A stretch of 6,934 bases of DNA from Bdellovibrionales bacterium (GTDB lineage Bacteria > Bdellovibrionota > Bdellovibrionia > Bdellovibrionales > JAMPXM01): assembly GCA_005792225.1 (NCBI GenBank), contig SXSP01000499.1, forward strand, positions 1 through 6,934, written 5' to 3'. The notes under the pieces were generated by a model. It had not been told where the DNA came from. It saw only the letters and a program-made list of their open reading frames with translations, and ran no database searches. Positions 5,862 to 6,934 of this stretch are shown one piece after another (within the stretch, counting starts at the first letter, position 1; every line of letters begins with the position of its first letter). The translations under genes were made by a program, and so were the position numbers.

Positions 5862-6259
5862 AGTTTGTTTTGGTTTTCGCCCTCGTGTTCTCGTTCGCGA
5901 GTCACGCGTTCGCGCAGGCGAATCCCGCGGATGGGTCCAATAATCGTCCTTCGGTCTCCGGTCCACGTAAGCAACTCGCGACGATTTTGTTTATGGGCTT
6001 GGGTGGAGCGGTGCTCGGCCTCAGTACGCTCAGCTTTTACGGTCGTCCACAGGATAAGCTCTCGAACATAGCAATTGGTTTCGCCTTTGGCGTGATTGCC
6101 GGTACCACGTTCGTCACCTACAAAGCCGCGACGAACCCGCAGGAACTCTACGGAGTGGAGAGCCTAAGGGAATTCGATCAACTGGGCCGAGGCGCGGGGA
6201 TCGTCGCGCAAAAAAATCAGCCGGCCCCTCTCAGCGCCGGCTGGACATTCGAATTTTGA
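5840..6259 (+). CDS. Small exported or membrane protein of unknown function
   Basis: I do not recognise this 139-residue protein. The ATG has GGAGG (5831-5835) 4 nt upstream and lies inside the end of the acylphosphatase gene, so the reading frame is well supported. The N-terminus is a classical signal sequence: basic residues R3, K6 and K8, a hydrophobic core at 9-20, and a likely signal peptidase I site AFA|QA after residue 25. A polar stretch (26-45) follows, then two glycine-rich hydrophobic segments at about 46-66 (LATILFMGLGGAVLGL...) and 76-94 (NIAIGFAFGVIAG...), joined by SFYGRPQDKL. These could be a membrane hairpin. The C-terminal part (95-139) is polar and ends in Phe after WTFEF. 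The last 14 codons or so also encode, on the other strand, the pilT terminator. Pairing with an acylphosphatase may reflect packing rather than shared function. Confidence 0.8.
   Translation: MVRFQKLKFVLVFALVFSFASHAFAQANPADGSNNRPSVSGPRKQLATILFMGLGGAVLGLSTLSFYGRPQDKLSNIAIGFAFGVIAGTTFVTYKAATNPQELYGVESLREFDQLGRGAGIVAQKNQPAPLSAGWTFEF
6210..6243 (-). terminator. Intrinsic terminator of pilT, inside the convergent gene
   Basis: Read on the minus strand, CAGCCGGC and GCCGGCTG form a perfect 8-bp GC-rich stem with a 10-nt loop (arms at 6236-6243 and 6218-6225). One A then follows, and a run of seven T (6216 down to 6210). This is a textbook rho-independent terminator, starting about 27 nt after the pilT stop. 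It lies wholly within the 3' coding part of the gene at 5840-6259 on the other strand, where it encodes part of the QPAPLSAGW segment. Confidence 0.85.
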
Positions 6260-6273
6260 GATTTGAATCTCAA
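6256..6273. repeat. Dyad spanning the two convergent stop codons
   Basis: TTGAGATT (6256-6263) and AATCTCAA (6266-6273) are perfect inverted 8-base arms around a TG centre. The dyad includes most of the TGA stop of the plus-strand gene and all of the TGA stop of pilT. The AT-rich stem, tight loop and lack of a T-run make it a poor terminator. It may add to 3'-end processing or be incidental. Confidence 0.35.
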
Positions 6274-6934
6274 CCTGATTTCTTGAATCTTCCGGCAAGC
6301 CCGCCGAGTCCTCCCGCTGGAGGCGGAGTTCCCAACGGTGTCCCTTGAGCGGGTTGCGATGCGGGGGGCGTAATACCAGAGCCCGTTCCGGTACCGACCC
6401 CGCCAGCTGCGCCGCCGCCCGATGCGGCTTCTCCACCCAATTTTCCTTGGGCATCGAGGGAGGTCTGCTTTGAGATCAGCCCCTTGTTCACGAGCTCCTG
6501 CAGTGCGAACTCGAACGGAATGTTTCCTTGGTTGCGGCTGATCTGCATCGTCGATGGAATCTGGAACGTCTTGCCCTCGCGGATCAAGTTCGCGATGGCC
6601 TTCGTGTTGCTCATCACTTCGATCGCCGCAACTCGGCCTCCACCCTCTTTCGGGAGAAGAGTCTGCGCGATCACTCCGCGCAAGCTCTCCGAGAGCATCA
6701 CGCGAACTTGCGCCTGCTGTGACACGGGGAACACGTCAATGATACGGTCGACGGTTTTCGCGGCACTACTCGTGTGGAGAGTTCCAAACACCAAGTGGCC
6801 CGTCTCAGCGGCGGTCAACGCGAGTTGGATCGTTTCCAAATCCCGCATCTCACCCACGAGGATGATATCGGGGTCTTCACGAAGCGACGCCTTGAGGGCA
6901 TTCGCGAACGATTTCGTATGACCGCCGACTTCCC
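6270..6934 (-). CDS. pilT: Type IV pilus retraction ATPase PilT, C-terminal part, cut by the window edge
   Basis: About 220 residues of a PilT-family secretion ATPase are visible. PilT is a hexameric motor on the cytoplasmic side of the inner membrane that disassembles the pilus and powers twitching. Seen in the fragment (first full codon = 1): EVGGHTKSFANALKASLRED (1-20), Walker B IILVGEMRD (23-31, with E28), and the His box TGHLVFGTLHTSSA (44-57). The retraction motif, usually AIRNLIRE, reads AIANLIRE at 112-119. The segment usually reading GMQT(L/F)D reads GNIPFEF at 136-142. After residue 164 comes a 56-residue tail rich in Gly (19) and Pro (7), ending RFKKSG, which most PilT proteins lack. 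The Walker A and PAS-like N-terminus lie outside the window. The GTG inside ILVGEM is not a start, since the frame runs on without break to the edge. PilT rather than PilU is favoured by MRDLETIQLALTAAETGH. Confidence 0.95.
   Translation of the reverse strand, partial: EVGGHTKSFANALKASLREDPDIILVGEMRDLETIQLALTAAETGHLVFGTLHTSSAAKTVDRIIDVFPVSQQAQVRVMLSESLRGVIAQTLLPKEGGGRVAAIEVMSNTKAIANLIREGKTFQIPSTMQISRNQGNIPFEFALQELVNKGLISKQTSLDAQGKLGGEAASGGGAAGGVGTGTGSGITPPASQPAQGTPLGTPPPAGGLGGLAGRFKKSG

Overview
This window reads as ordinary chromosomal DNA from a GC-rich Gram-negative bacterium. The evidence is a lipoprotein-type protease, a type IV pilus retraction ATPase, an exported protein with an AxA signal peptide, and dense gene packing with little non-coding space. 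A lifestyle such as that of Bdellovibrionota or another deltaproteobacterium-like group would fit the gene mix. That placement is inference and cannot be settled from sequence reading alone. I see no rRNA, tRNA, CRISPR array, insertion sequence or phage gene.

Layout from left to right. (1) Positions 1-579, minus strand: N-terminal 193 codons of an acyl-CoA (propionyl/methylmalonyl-type) carboxylase carboxyltransferase subunit, running off the left edge. Its 5' region (580-816) carries two short dyads. (2) 817-2070, minus: a complete subtilisin-family serine protease with a lipoprotein signal. A perfect 9-bp inverted repeat sits just upstream of its Shine-Dalgarno. (3) 2291-2578, plus, divergent from the protease: a 95-residue, very basic small protein of the family often labelled 'plasmid stabilization protein'. 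(4) 2609-5437, minus: a compact deoC-deoA-PNP operon for nucleoside breakdown, with gaps of 15 and 6 nt. (5) 5508-6259, plus, divergent from the operon: an acylphosphatase whose 3' end overlaps a gene for a small exported/membrane protein of unknown function. (6) 6270-6934, minus: C-terminal part of PilT, running off the right edge, with a clear intrinsic terminator inside the 3' end of the opposing gene.

The deo genes form one pathway. The purine and pyrimidine phosphorylases release bases and (deoxy)ribose-1-phosphate, and DeoC cleaves deoxyribose-5-phosphate to acetaldehyde and glyceraldehyde-3-phosphate. The mutase that joins the two steps (deoB) is not in the window. The carboxylase, protease, acylphosphatase and PilT genes have no obvious functional link to this operon.

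I did not find a convincing new multi-gene system. The best leads are the perfect dyad in the protease leader, the unknown small protein coupled to the acylphosphatase, the variant C-terminal region of PilT, and the 3'-end arrangement in which the pilT terminator lies inside a convergent gene.
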